Source: Methanogenium marinum (GTDB taxonomy: Archaea; Halobacteriota; Methanomicrobia; Methanomicrobiales; Methanomicrobiaceae). From it: 64,000 nucleotides of DNA. The notes under the pieces are model-generated. The model searched no databases, was not told the origin of the DNA, and saw only the letters and a program-made list of their open reading frames with translations. Within the stretch, counting starts at the first letter, position 1, and every line of letters starts with the position of its first letter. The translations under genes and the position numbers were made by a program. Of the stretch, positions 1 through 8,120 are shown one piece after another. Location of the stretch: positions 1,993,276 through 2,057,275 of the forward strand of contig NZ_JAKELO010000002.1 of assembly GCF_028912405.1 (NCBI RefSeq). The letters run 5' to 3'.

Positions 1-1451
1 CCCACGACCCAGTAGATGGTTTTTCCGTCTACGGTATTTGTCGTGTCAATGACATTCCGTGCCGGTTTTCCGGAGGCATAATTCAGATCGCCTGCATATC
101 CGAATCCATAGGTGCAGTCTTCTATGGTATTTCCGGCCATCAGAAGATTGTCCACGCCTCCTTCCAGCAGGACGCCGTATTTATGATTCCTGATAGTATT
201 ATTCAGAACGGTGTTCCCATTCTCATCAATGTGAATGGCTGCGAAGTGGTGTTCAGACGGGCCTGATATAGTATTTTCAGAGACTGTGTTCCCGTCACCC
301 GCAATCCGGATATTGGTCCGGTTCAGAAGGGTGTTGCCTTTGAATAAATTCCCACTGGTATCCTCAATGAGAATCGTATGCGTATAACTGGCCTCATCAG
401 AATCAAAGAGATTGTCTTCAAACTGGTTTCCTGTCGGATAACTGTCCACTGAAGATTTAAAATAGGTGTTTTTGAGGGGACTGTTGACTGTGTCTCTCAC
501 AATATTGTTGGTGAAACGGTTGTTTTTCGCATAGTCGAACCAGGCCCCGTACCGGGTGTCACTGATGGTATTGTTGTAGATGAGATTGTTATCCGACCCT
601 GTGGTGGCAATGATGCCATACCATCCATCCTCAAGCCGGTTGTTGCGGACGATAATACTGTCTGCATCACCAAAACTCCATGATGAAACAGTCCCTGCCG
701 CATATCCTATTCTGACACAGGCAGAATCCTGTAGGGAACTGATGGTAGCATTTTTCCACTCCGCCTCGCGGATGTCAAACCCTTCAAGGACGCACCCGTC
801 AGCACGGAATGCAAATACATCACCAATCTGATTGGTGGGATCATTTGCTCTCCCGGTGACAACCGGCCACCCGATACCGGTCAGGGTTACCCGGGATGCG
901 ACCTCATGGTATCCTGTGTAATTGCCTGCGTAGACGAGGATGGTGTCCCCGTCCACCGATGAAGCGAGTGCATCGAGAATTGTTGTATAGTCCGCGGGAG
1001 GTACCGGAATGTTATTATCGTCATCATCGACTGTGATGATGCCCGATGTCTGTTCCGGTGTGATTCCATCTGATTTGGAATATTTGTCTCCGTAAAATTC
1101 CGCGATTTCAGTTCCCTGGAGTGGAAGGATCGCATCTGCCTCTCCATACATTTCGAATATTCCTGGTGTGACAACGATGCCGTTTCCTGTCTGTGCATAG
1201 TCTGCTGTGTCCTGTATGGTGCCACGATCTGCAGGAATGGCAATCTCTGCAGCCAGACAACCTGAAATGCCTGCCAGAATGATAAATAATACTAATATGA
1301 GTCCCCATTTGCCTAATTTCAGATTATATATGATAGATCCCCCCGAATCCCGTAAATCTGGTGTTTGGCAGCCACTGTCCCCAGAATCAAGTGTCTGCCC
1401 GTAAGGGAAAATGGGTTTATCTGATATTAGTATTTTGGCTGTCCTGAACAT
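1..1451 (-). CDS. NosD-like right-handed beta-helix surface protein (C-terminus outside window)
   Basis: One open frame runs leftwards off the window. It contains repeated N-x-(T/I) turns typical of parallel beta-helix (NosD/CASH) proteins, such as NNTISDT, NNIVRDT and NNTIRN, and NTVDGKTIYW close to the visible end, a signature of NosD-like proteins. A hydrophobic stretch (about residues 50-63 counted from 1451) ends in ISGC, a plausible lipobox, so the protein is probably exported. The start is uncertain. The only ATG upstream of the signal segment is at 1451, which would put about 49 residues before it. No ATG, GTG or TTG lies nearer, although a GGGGGGATC stretch is followed by an in-frame ATA at about 1334. 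Methanogens carry many such proteins at the cell surface; the ligand cannot be told. Confidence 0.8.
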   Translation of the reverse strand, partial: MFRTAKILISDKPIFPYGQTLDSGDSGCQTPDLRDSGGSIIYNLKLGKWGLILVLFIILAGISGCLAAEIAIPADRGTIQDTADYAQTGNGIVVTPGIFEMYGEADAILPLQGTEIAEFYGDKYSKSDGITPEQTSGIITVDDDDNNIPVPPADYTTILDALASSVDGDTILVYAGNYTGYHEVASRVTLTGIGWPVVTGRANDPTNQIGDVFAFRADGCVLEGFDIREAEWKNATISSLQDSACVRIGYAAGTVSSWSFGDADSIIVRNNRLEDGWYGIIATTGSDNNLIYNNTISDTRYGAWFDYAKNNRFTNNIVRDTVNSPLKNTYFKSSVDSYPTGNQFEDNLFDSDEASYTHTILIEDTSGNLFKGNTLLNRTNIRIAGDGNTVSENTISGPSEHHFAAIHIDENGNTVLNNTIRNHKYGVLLEGGVDNLLMAGNTIEDCTYGFGYAGDLNYASGKPARNVIDTTNTVDGKTIYWVV

Positions 1452-1482
1452 GATTGCCAGCCCAGGTTCCCGTGACAGATGG

Positions 1483-1491
1483 ATTATATAT
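1483..1491. promoter_or_regulatory. Bidirectional TATA-box candidate
   Basis: ATTATATAT reads as an archaeal TATA box on both strands. It lies about 38 nt before the ATG at 1529 on the plus strand and about 32 nt before the ATG at 1451 on the minus strand, so it could serve both divergent genes. This is position-based inference only. Confidence 0.4.
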
Positions 1492-1528
1492 GGTTTCAGG
1501 AATACTGAGGGGTATGAAGGAGGGAGAG

Positions 1529-2245
1529 ATGGGTGAAGGCAGGAGTGCTTCAGTATGCCGGAAAAACCAGATTAGGGGAATTATCTCTGCCCTGATGCCT
1601 GTCTTTTGTCTGCTTGTGGTGTTGTCATGTGGATGTCTTGATGCATTCTGGAATATCTCGACGGGTTTGGAAGATGGTGATTCTCCATCTCCTGTATCAT
1701 CTGAAGGTGCCCGGTCGTCATTGGTGAGTAATGAATCTGTGGAAACTTCCTCTGCCCGGGGAGTGATGCCAGAGGATGCCGATGGTGTGGGTGGAACAGG
1801 TGGTGGTGTGACTGATGAGTCCGGTGAGCTGATGAATCCTGTCTCCCCTGATTCGTTTTCTCTTACCTACGCCCCGGCTGATGGATATCAGGCAGAAGAA
1901 GGAGAATTGCTTGAGATGCAGGTGCGGGTGGTGCCGGGTGAGGAGTTTTCGGCCCCTGTTTCCCTGCGGCTGGATATTGCTGTGCCATCTCCCGGCCTGC
2001 CATTTATTACCCTGTGGGAGGGTTCATTTGATCTGGGCACCACTTCCCCTCCGTATCGTCCGGTTACTTTGTCCCTCCCACTTGACCCGAATTCCCCCCC
2101 GGAAGAATTTGAGTGGGTGACAGGTGTTGCCCGACAGGCAAAGACATTGGGCATCGCCTCATTTTCCGTTAATGTCAGGATAACGGCAGAAGGTGGCGGG
2201 CAGATCGTGAGTGAATCACCATCTTACACGGTCCGTCTCTCCTGA
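1529..2245 (+). CDS. Putative secreted lipoprotein, family unknown
   Basis: The protein has 238 residues. The ATG at 1529 was chosen because GGAGGG ends 4 nt upstream; in-frame ATGs at 1514 and 1454 are alternatives. The N-terminus has a basic stretch (RKNQIRG), then a hydrophobic core ending in VLSCGC, a lipobox-like motif. A Ser/Gly/Glu/Asp-rich linker of about 80 residues follows, and then a roughly 110-residue domain rich in alternating hydrophobic residues, resembling an immunoglobulin-like beta-sandwich. The linker and anchor suggest exposure on the cell surface. I do not recognise the family. Its 3' end overlaps the convergent HNH gene by 22 nt. Confidence 0.65.
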   Translation: MGEGRSASVCRKNQIRGIISALMPVFCLLVVLSCGCLDAFWNISTGLEDGDSPSPVSSEGARSSLVSNESVETSSARGVMPEDADGVGGTGGGVTDESGELMNPVSPDSFSLTYAPADGYQAEEGELLEMQVRVVPGEEFSAPVSLRLDIAVPSPGLPFITLWEGSFDLGTTSPPYRPVTLSLPLDPNSPPEEFEWVTGVARQAKTLGIASFSVNVRITAEGGGQIVSESPSYTVRLS

Positions 2246-2658
2246 AGTCCGGAATCGTAGACGTGCCAGCTCTTCCGTTCTTTTGCATGGACGCTGGAAT
2301 GGCATCGCTCACAGAGGGTGATGAGATTATCAGGTGTGTCATTGGTCCGGTCGCCGTCCCGGTGATGGATGTGGAGGTACTCCTCAGCACCGCAATGCCT
2401 GCATCGGTGGCCGTCCCGAGCCAGAATGACTTTCCTAAGCTGTTTCCATTCCTTCAGCCCGTATTTGTCCCGCACCGTGACTACCATGTCGTGGCGGTGG
2501 CAGAAGAGAATCCCTTCTCTGCGCACTGAATATGGACAGGAATAGCAGAGGCGCCGGTAGGCGTTCAACCCCGTTTGATCCCTGCAGGGTGGAATGCCTC
2601 CGGTGTGAAATGAAAAGAGACTACGCTGAAAATCAATTGCCTGTTTTGGCCGGGCCAT
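2224..2658 (-). CDS. HNH endonuclease domain protein
   Basis: The 144-residue protein ends in a classic HNH fold: CRHCG, then HIHHRDGDRTND, then NLITLCERCH with a final SVH. The two CxxC pairs would bind structural zinc, and the His-His-Arg-Asp segment supplies the catalytic histidine and metal ligands. The N-terminal half has four more cysteines (CRDQ, CYSC, FCHRH), suggesting a second zinc site. Stand-alone HNH proteins of this size occur in mobile elements, restriction systems and repair. There is no methylase or integrase next to it, so its role is open. It is convergent with the upstream lipoprotein gene and overlaps its end. Confidence 0.8.
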   Translation of the reverse strand: MARPKQAIDFQRSLFSFHTGGIPPCRDQTGLNAYRRLCYSCPYSVRREGILFCHRHDMVVTVRDKYGLKEWKQLRKVILARDGHRCRHCGAEEYLHIHHRDGDRTNDTPDNLITLCERCHSSVHAKERKSWHVYDSGLQERRTV

Positions 2659-2720
2659 ATCTGGTCATGATATGGTATCGGAAGCATCCTTTTAAAATCA
2701 GGACCGTGCAGGGTGAAAGT

Positions 2721-3443
2721 TCAGAGACGTAATGGGGAGGTCGCAGCTTCTGTTTTTTCCGGCCGGAAATCCTCATGTATTTTTCCGTCACGGAGGCGAA
2801 TTACCCGGTCAAAGTATTCCATATGCCAGTTCTCATGAGATACCATGATCACGGTCAAATTCATTTTTTGGTTAATGGTCTGGAATAAATCAAGCACTGC
2901 CCGTGAATTGGTACTGTCCAGATTGGCACAGGGTTCGTCTGCGAAGAGGATCTCCGGGGTGTTGATGAGTGCCCGTGCAATTGCCACCCGCTGTTGTTCA
3001 CCTCCGGAGAGTTCAGATGGGAGATGTGCCATACGATCCCCCAAACCTACCTGGCTGAGGAGTTGCCTGCTGCGGCGGGAATATGACTCTGGCCCTTCTC
3101 CCCGTGCCATTGCGACAAGGGAGACATTCTCCTCTGCAGTCAGTTCAGGAACCAGTGCATAATCCTGAAAGATAAACCCGAACCGGGAAAGGCGGAACAT
3201 CCCCTTTTCTGACTCGGAAAGAGAGATGACATCCTTGTCATCAATGGCAATTGTTCCTTTCGTCGGTGGATCAAGCAGGCCAAGCATATGGAGGAGAGTT
3301 GATTTTCCTGACCCCGATGAGCCCATGATGCCCATGAACTCACCTTTTCTGACAGAAAATGTAACTCCGTCGACTGCTGAAACCTCTAATGTCCCCATGG
3401 TATACCGTTTCCTAAGGTCTCCGACCTTTATGTATTCATCCAC
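2721..3443 (-). CDS. ABC transporter ATP-binding protein (LolD/MacB-like)
   Basis: The 240-residue nucleotide-binding subunit has all core motifs: Walker A GSSGSGKST (about residues 41-49), Q-loop FQDYAL, ABC signature LSGGEQQRVAIARA, Walker B ILFADEP and the switch histidine in VSHE. The Leu-Gly-Leu-Leu-Asp segment after Walker A is typical of the LolD/MacB/FtsE class, which powers mechanotransmission or lipoprotein and macrolide export rather than import. It overlaps the upstream permease gene by 8 nt, so the pair is translated together. The substrate is unknown. Confidence 0.92.
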   Translation of the reverse strand: MDEYIKVGDLRKRYTMGTLEVSAVDGVTFSVRKGEFMGIMGSSGSGKSTLLHMLGLLDPPTKGTIAIDDKDVISLSESEKGMFRLSRFGFIFQDYALVPELTAEENVSLVAMARGEGPESYSRRSRQLLSQVGLGDRMAHLPSELSGGEQQRVAIARALINTPEILFADEPCANLDSTNSRAVLDLFQTINQKMNLTVIMVSHENWHMEYFDRVIRLRDGKIHEDFRPEKTEAATSPLRL

Positions 3444-4644
3444 CTCTGATTGCCTCCAAAATTCCTTCGTTTGTCACTCTCCAGGCCGGGATGAACCCAG
3501 CGATAGCAGATGAGATGAAAAGCAGTGCAGTATTCTCGACGATCATTGCCCATGTCACGATGGGTGTCACATTCCCGTCCGGAAATTCAATAGGATATGT
3601 GGTAAAGGTAAGGACCATCGCCCCGAGGAGAAGGGATCCGACAATGGCTCCTATCAGGCAGATAAAGATCACCTGCATTACATACGAATTGATGATGATG
3701 CTTTTTTTCAGACCGATTGCCTTGAGGATGCCGATCTGTTTGCGGTTGTTGAACGTCTTAATCGTGGTCATGATAAAGATGAGGACAACCGCGATGACCA
3801 GTCCTCCAAAGACGCTGATCATGTTGATTATCGCAAAGGACTCAATTGACTCACTCACGACATCAGGCAGTGCTTCTTCCCATGTCTTGACATTCTCTCC
3901 AACACCAAATTCAAGAATTCGTTTTTTAACGAGTGGTGCATCTTCGTTTGATATAGTCTTCACAAGCACTTCTGTTGCCTGTGCCCCGCCCGGGCCGGTG
4001 ACAGCATCCATCTCATCTTTTGTCACAAAGACCATGTAGTCTGCCTGGTACGACTTGGTGTTTATTATTCCCTTAATTCGGTATTCCCTGACGACACCGT
4101 TTGCATACCTGACACTAACTGAATCTCCGACTGTGGCACCACCGAGGGAGGCATAAAACTCGCCGGTATCATCTTTTTCGCCTGCCACGAGACTGCCGAT
4201 GATGATCTGGTCCCTGTCTCCGCTGCCAAGGAAATCTCCATCCTTTATGTGTTTGTGAAATAAGGTGACCTCTGTCTCATCCCGTGGATCAAAGGCATCA
4301 ATCTTCATTGCAACGTTCTTATCTTCGAAGTCTATTGACCCCGCCATGGGATAGCGGGCAGAGGCCCTCACGACACCTGGCACCCGGTTGACCGTTGCAA
4401 GCAGTGTCTCCACATCATCGATGTACCGGACATCTTCGGGCGGTTTGATGATGACATCTGATGAGATGTAATCGATGGTCTGCTCATAATAGACGTCCAT
4501 TGCTCCCATAATCACCGAAGGGAGGAATATCATATTGGTGAGTACCAGCGCAATGATTATGATATACATGGCATTTCTGCCTCTGCCGCCCCGCTGGATT
4601 GACCGGGTCGCAAGAAAGGCAGACACTCGCAGATCATTAAACAT
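3436..4644 (-). CDS. ABC transporter permease, FtsX/MacB family
   Basis: The 402-residue protein has the MacB/FtsX layout: one N-terminal membrane helix (about residues 26-48), a large extracytoplasmic MacB-PCD-like domain, then three C-terminal helices carrying the conserved cytoplasmic segment FNNRKQIGILKAIGLKK, which couples to the ATPase. The final residues WRVTNEGILEAIRGG match the usual xPAxxAsrxxPxealR ending. It lies between the ATPase gene (8-nt overlap) and a CARDB-like surface protein gene (3-nt gap), forming a three-gene operon. Function in export or envelope remodelling is inferred from the family. Confidence 0.92.
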   Translation of the reverse strand: MFNDLRVSAFLATRSIQRGGRGRNAMYIIIIALVLTNMIFLPSVIMGAMDVYYEQTIDYISSDVIIKPPEDVRYIDDVETLLATVNRVPGVVRASARYPMAGSIDFEDKNVAMKIDAFDPRDETEVTLFHKHIKDGDFLGSGDRDQIIIGSLVAGEKDDTGEFYASLGGATVGDSVSVRYANGVVREYRIKGIINTKSYQADYMVFVTKDEMDAVTGPGGAQATEVLVKTISNEDAPLVKKRILEFGVGENVKTWEEALPDVVSESIESFAIINMISVFGGLVIAVVLIFIMTTIKTFNNRKQIGILKAIGLKKSIIINSYVMQVIFICLIGAIVGSLLLGAMVLTFTTYPIEFPDGNVTPIVTWAMIVENTALLFISSAIAGFIPAWRVTNEGILEAIRGG

Positions 4645-4647
4645 TGA

Positions 4648-5889
4648 CTATTCCTGCCCGGTCTTCTTTCGATATATCAGGAAGTAATAGGCACCGCCCG
4701 CCGCAAGAATGAGGACAATTATAAATCCGATAACTCCCGCGGTTGTATTTTGTGTTTTCACCGGAAGAGTGAGGTCAAATGATTCAGTATGCAGACCCCA
4801 GTCATCCTCCCAGGTGACGGTTAAGGTATAAGGGTAATCCCCGCCATTTCCACCGTCAAGAGAAAATACTGCCGGACCATCGTTATTCGGTTTAATTTTT
4901 CCGATAAATGCTTCTTTTGTCCCACCGAAGGGCAGGTCTATCTCTGCTGTGGTTGAGATGGCCTCATCTGTGCCCGTATTCTCCAGCCGGATGGTCATCT
5001 CAAAGGGTTCTCCCCCGGAAATTTTGGCTGGTTCGGTGCGCACCGATGCGATGGAGAGTTCTGCATGCCCATGGACATCAAGGGTGAGGGAGTCTTTCAG
5101 TGCCACCGGTAATCCGTCCACGACAGCGTAGGTAATTTCAAGGGGAATCTCCTGCACACTGTTCTCCAGTGACCGGCTGGTAACAAGACTGACCGTGAAT
5201 TCCTCTGACGCTCCGGGTGCAAGCGTATCAAGATAGAATGTTCCGGTCTGTACGGGGCCGACATAGGGGTTGTCATCTGCAATCCGGATACGGATGTCTG
5301 AAGCAGGACTCCTGCCGCTGTTTGTGACGGTTATATTGCGGTTGAGAGTCTCTCCTGGAACCACATATCCGGTATCATCCTGTGTTACAACCAGCATTGC
5401 CGTGCTGAGGGTTGCTATCGGCATATTCACATTCACCGGCACCGGGTAGGTAAGCCCTTCTGCACCCCGTACCCGGACACGAAGAACCGGGAAGTAGATG
5501 CCTGCTTCTTCCGGGGCTTTGATCAGAAACGAGAGAGTGACTTCCTGTCCCGGACCAAGGTCGCCCGTGAACTGTGAGTTTCCGCCGAGGACTCTTATGT
5601 CATTTCTGCCGTCTAAAAAGACGCTTGTAATCGTGGGGTTTAAATCTGTCTGTGTGGTGATCTGCACGTCAGATTCGGTCGCCGTCGATGTCTGCGCTGT
5701 GTTCTTCAGAACGACGGTGATCATGCCGGTATCCCCGGGCATCAGGACTGTGGGTGTAACCGTGCTCCCTGTCGCCATGACTGTCGGTTCATACAGCCCT
5801 CCGGCTGCAATTCCTGCCAGTGCTGCTATGCAGATGCAGAACACGCACACATATTGTATCATCCTGTAATTCTCCCGTTTGGTATACAT
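4648..5889 (-). CDS. CARDB/NEW3-like extracellular protein with signal peptide and C-terminal anchor
   Basis: This 413-residue protein begins with a basic n-region (TKREN) and a hydrophobic signal segment ending near AAGG. It ends in one membrane helix (about residues 383-405) followed by YRKKTGQE. Between them are three beta-rich repeats of about 100 residues with PGDTGMITVVLKNT, VPGETLNRNITVTNSG and SGGEPFEMTIRLENTG, the signature of CARDB/NEW3-type adhesion folds (archaeal COG1361-like). It is the first gene of the ABC operon, 3 nt before the permease, so it probably acts with the transporter at the outer face. An internal ATG at 5862 preceded by GGGAG is an alternative start. Confidence 0.8.
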   Translation of the reverse strand: MYTKRENYRMIQYVCVFCICIAALAGIAAGGLYEPTVMATGSTVTPTVLMPGDTGMITVVLKNTAQTSTATESDVQITTQTDLNPTITSVFLDGRNDIRVLGGNSQFTGDLGPGQEVTLSFLIKAPEEAGIYFPVLRVRVRGAEGLTYPVPVNVNMPIATLSTAMLVVTQDDTGYVVPGETLNRNITVTNSGRSPASDIRIRIADDNPYVGPVQTGTFYLDTLAPGASEEFTVSLVTSRSLENSVQEIPLEITYAVVDGLPVALKDSLTLDVHGHAELSIASVRTEPAKISGGEPFEMTIRLENTGTDEAISTTAEIDLPFGGTKEAFIGKIKPNNDGPAVFSLDGGNGGDYPYTLTVTWEDDWGLHTESFDLTLPVKTQNTTAGVIGFIIVLILAAGGAYYFLIYRKKTGQE

Positions 5890-6373
5890 TGCCTCGCCCC
5901 GTCTGGTAATATAATTACTGTGACGGTAAGCAATTAAAAAGAATTATGGTCCTTTTTGTGTAATTTTGAATAATGTGGTAGGCACGTATTTCAGATAATC
6001 CTGAAAGGAAAGCAGGATCGTAGGTAAATGCACCGAAAAGCTGAGATGTCGCTGTTGGTGCTGTCCAGGACGTGAACGTTTGGCAGAAATGGTTCCTCGG
6101 AATCCCTTTGCCATTTTACCAGGCATGCCTGTGGGGGGAGTATTCCTGTGTATTCATATGCCCCCACTCCTCCATATGGACACATAATCCGGAACAAAAT
6201 GGTGCATTCACAGGATGAACTGAATCAAAACAGATTTCGTGAAGATAATCCGTATGTTTTCTCCGAAATATTCCTACATGCGGTTTCCCGAAGTAATTTC
6301 AATATAGGGAGAGTACATATCTGCATATGAAGAGAGTTGGACAGGGAGTCCGGCCGGCATCAGGATGTTTGGA
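5890..6373. other. Intergenic region between divergent genes
   Basis: About 480 bases without a convincing gene. Short frames on both strands lack family resemblance and ribosome sites. One possible hairpin is seen: GTGGGGG at 6131-6137 can pair with CCCCCAC at 6161-6167 across a 23-nt loop. The stretch presumably holds the promoters of the two divergent genes. Confidence 0.4.
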
Positions 6374-7474
6374 ATGAGTGACAATTATTCAGCGAAGCGC
6401 CAGCGTCTCATTGATGAGATGCAGGGAGAAATTATCGATACTGACAAGAAGATATCGGAATACAGCAAAGTGCACGGGGCAGGAAAATATGCAATGGTTC
6501 TGATTTTTTTTGCATTTATCATGAATGTTATTTTCTTCATAGAACTGCCAAATTTCAGCCTCTTCTGGGTGGTGTCATCCTTCCTTCTTCTGATGTTTAA
6601 TCCAATTATTCTGATGCTCCCGACTCAGAAATCAGATATCGCCTTTCCGTCAGACAAAGGAAACGGGGGTTTCACCGATCTCCTGCGTGATGCGGCAACA
6701 AGTGCCGGTACGGCGGTTAAACATGAACGCAAGCTCTATGCAGAGTCTCTCTGGAATCTCTTCTTTATTAACTGCCAGCCAATAGCCCCGGGTTTTATTC
6801 TGCTCTTTTCTGTAAGTATCATCCTTGCTTTGACTGGTCTTTTCACCGGATTTTTTGAAATCCGATCAGCGATAATACTCATTGTACAGTCCCTTGCGAT
6901 TATTGCTTTTTATATAGGGATAATGAAAATAAAACCGTATTCTCCTGGTTTCTTCTCCGGAATTCTGGGAATACGCACAGACATATCACGGAGCATGAAT
7001 CAGGGGATTGCAAACGGAATGAAATTCATTCTTGTCATGGCCTTCCTTGCAGCCATATCAGGCGTACTGATACTGGGTGTTTTACTCCTTCCGGGACAGT
7101 CGCTATCCAGTGTGATGAGAATAGAAGGATTCGTTGCCCTCGGGCCGAATGCCCTTCCCCTTCTTCTGGTATTTTTATCACAACTTCTGGTTGTGAGGTA
7201 TTTTCAGGGGATATACAGCAGGAAACTGGTTCTTGACGTCTCTGTATATAACAATGGACTTATGCGGGATACTATGCTTACCTCTCTTCAGGCACTTCCG
7301 GAAACTCCCGGGGAGGATGCGGAAACAGAACTCGAGACCATCAATAAAGCGTATACGCGGCTCCATATGTTCAAAGTAGATGATCAGGTGTTCGCCGGAT
7401 ATTTCCCGGTGTGGATGATTGTCCCGAATCTTGATGTGATGATAACACGAGCACCGAAAAAAGAGAATCCCTGA
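6374..7474 (+). CDS. Multi-pass membrane protein, family unknown
   Basis: The 366-residue protein has an N-terminal cytoplasmic segment with helical, charged character (residues 1-45). About seven hydrophobic segments follow, grouped in pairs, with a soluble tail after about residue 305 that ends in a basic cluster (RAPKKE). A long loop between the second and third helices contains SLWNLFFINCQPI. The ATG at 6374 was preferred to 6365 because AGG lies 9 nt before it. I do not recognise the family. It is followed closely by a convergent lipoprotein gene. A membrane location is clear; any transport or sensing role is not. Confidence 0.7.
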   Translation: MSDNYSAKRQRLIDEMQGEIIDTDKKISEYSKVHGAGKYAMVLIFFAFIMNVIFFIELPNFSLFWVVSSFLLLMFNPIILMLPTQKSDIAFPSDKGNGGFTDLLRDAATSAGTAVKHERKLYAESLWNLFFINCQPIAPGFILLFSVSIILALTGLFTGFFEIRSAIILIVQSLAIIAFYIGIMKIKPYSPGFFSGILGIRTDISRSMNQGIANGMKFILVMAFLAAISGVLILGVLLLPGQSLSSVMRIEGFVALGPNALPLLLVFLSQLLVVRYFQGIYSRKLVLDVSVYNNGLMRDTMLTSLQALPETPGEDAETELETINKAYTRLHMFKVDDQVFAGYFPVWMIVPNLDVMITRAPKKENP

Positions 7475-7483
7475 GGGTGTTTT

Positions 7484-8017
7484 TTACATTTCATCCCTGA
7501 GCATGATGATAACACCGTAATTGTAGGGCTCAGCGGGATTAATCTGCATCCCGTTTTTCAACCCGACAACCTCGAGGTGATATGTCTTTACATTCATGGG
7601 GAATATGCGGTCAGTCTGTGATTTATAGGGAATTCCTGAGGATATGACGTCGTTATAGGATGTTATGGCAAAGTCTTTTGGTACATTTGCATAATTGTAG
7701 GCAAATCCGACCATGAAAAGATTGTCCCCCTCACTTGCCATATTGCCCCCTGCTCCGGTGGCATCAATGTCCAGACTGACATAGACCCCCAGGACATTGT
7801 TAATTGGTTCTGCCCGGATCTCTGTTTTGTAATCCGGAACCCCGGGCGATTTGACAAAAATAGGTTCGGTAACGGCCCACGTCTCTTCCATGGTAGGAAC
7901 GGGTGTAATTACCGGTGTAACGGGTTCCGCCGGTTCCTCTGTCGTGGCACATCCACATATCAGCGCTGCGAGGATAAGTGCAAATATGGCAAGAGTGCCT
8001 GATCCTTTCCGATTCAT
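7484..8017 (-). CDS. Putative lipoprotein
   Basis: The 177-residue protein has the signal peptide MNRKGSGTLAIFALILAALI followed by CGCA, a lipobox, and then a Pro/Val/Thr/Glu-rich linker (TTEEPAEPVTPVITPVP) typical of methanogen surface lipoproteins. The remaining 130 residues form a beta-rich domain with no cysteine and no motif I recognise. It is transcribed away from the first nifB-like gene and converges on the membrane protein gene ending at 7474. Membrane-anchored extracellular location is inferred from the signal peptide. Confidence 0.75.
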   Translation of the reverse strand: MNRKGSGTLAIFALILAALICGCATTEEPAEPVTPVITPVPTMEETWAVTEPIFVKSPGVPDYKTEIRAEPINNVLGVYVSLDIDATGAGGNMASEGDNLFMVGFAYNYANVPKDFAITSYNDVISSGIPYKSQTDRIFPMNVKTYHLEVVGLKNGMQINPAEPYNYGVIIMLRDEM

Positions 8018-8084
8018 AGTAGAAGATCCATCATCGAATATATACTATGTTGGTCTCTCTCGAATTCATTGCGCTGTTTCCATA

Positions 8085-8094
8085 CGTTTATTTG
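8085..8094 (+). promoter_or_regulatory. TATA box of first nifB-like gene
   Basis: CGTTTATTTG lies 36 nt before the ATG at 8121. The second nifB-like gene has the matching CGTTTATTAT exactly 36 nt before its ATG at 9357. The preceding bases (8043-8084 and 9279-9320) are also conserved, so the promoter was duplicated with the gene. Confidence 0.5.
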
Positions 8095-8120
8095 TGGTCT
8101 TTAACATGGTTTACTACTAC

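Noticed and set aside
6148-6330. Possible small gene in the 5.9-6.4 kb gap
   Set aside because: No ribosome site and no conserved look; overlaps equally poor frames on the other strand.
7851-8120. Long N-terminal extension of the first nifB-like gene
   Set aside because: It overlaps the divergent lipoprotein gene and its TATA box, and the second copy shows that the conserved protein starts at the ATG matching 8121.
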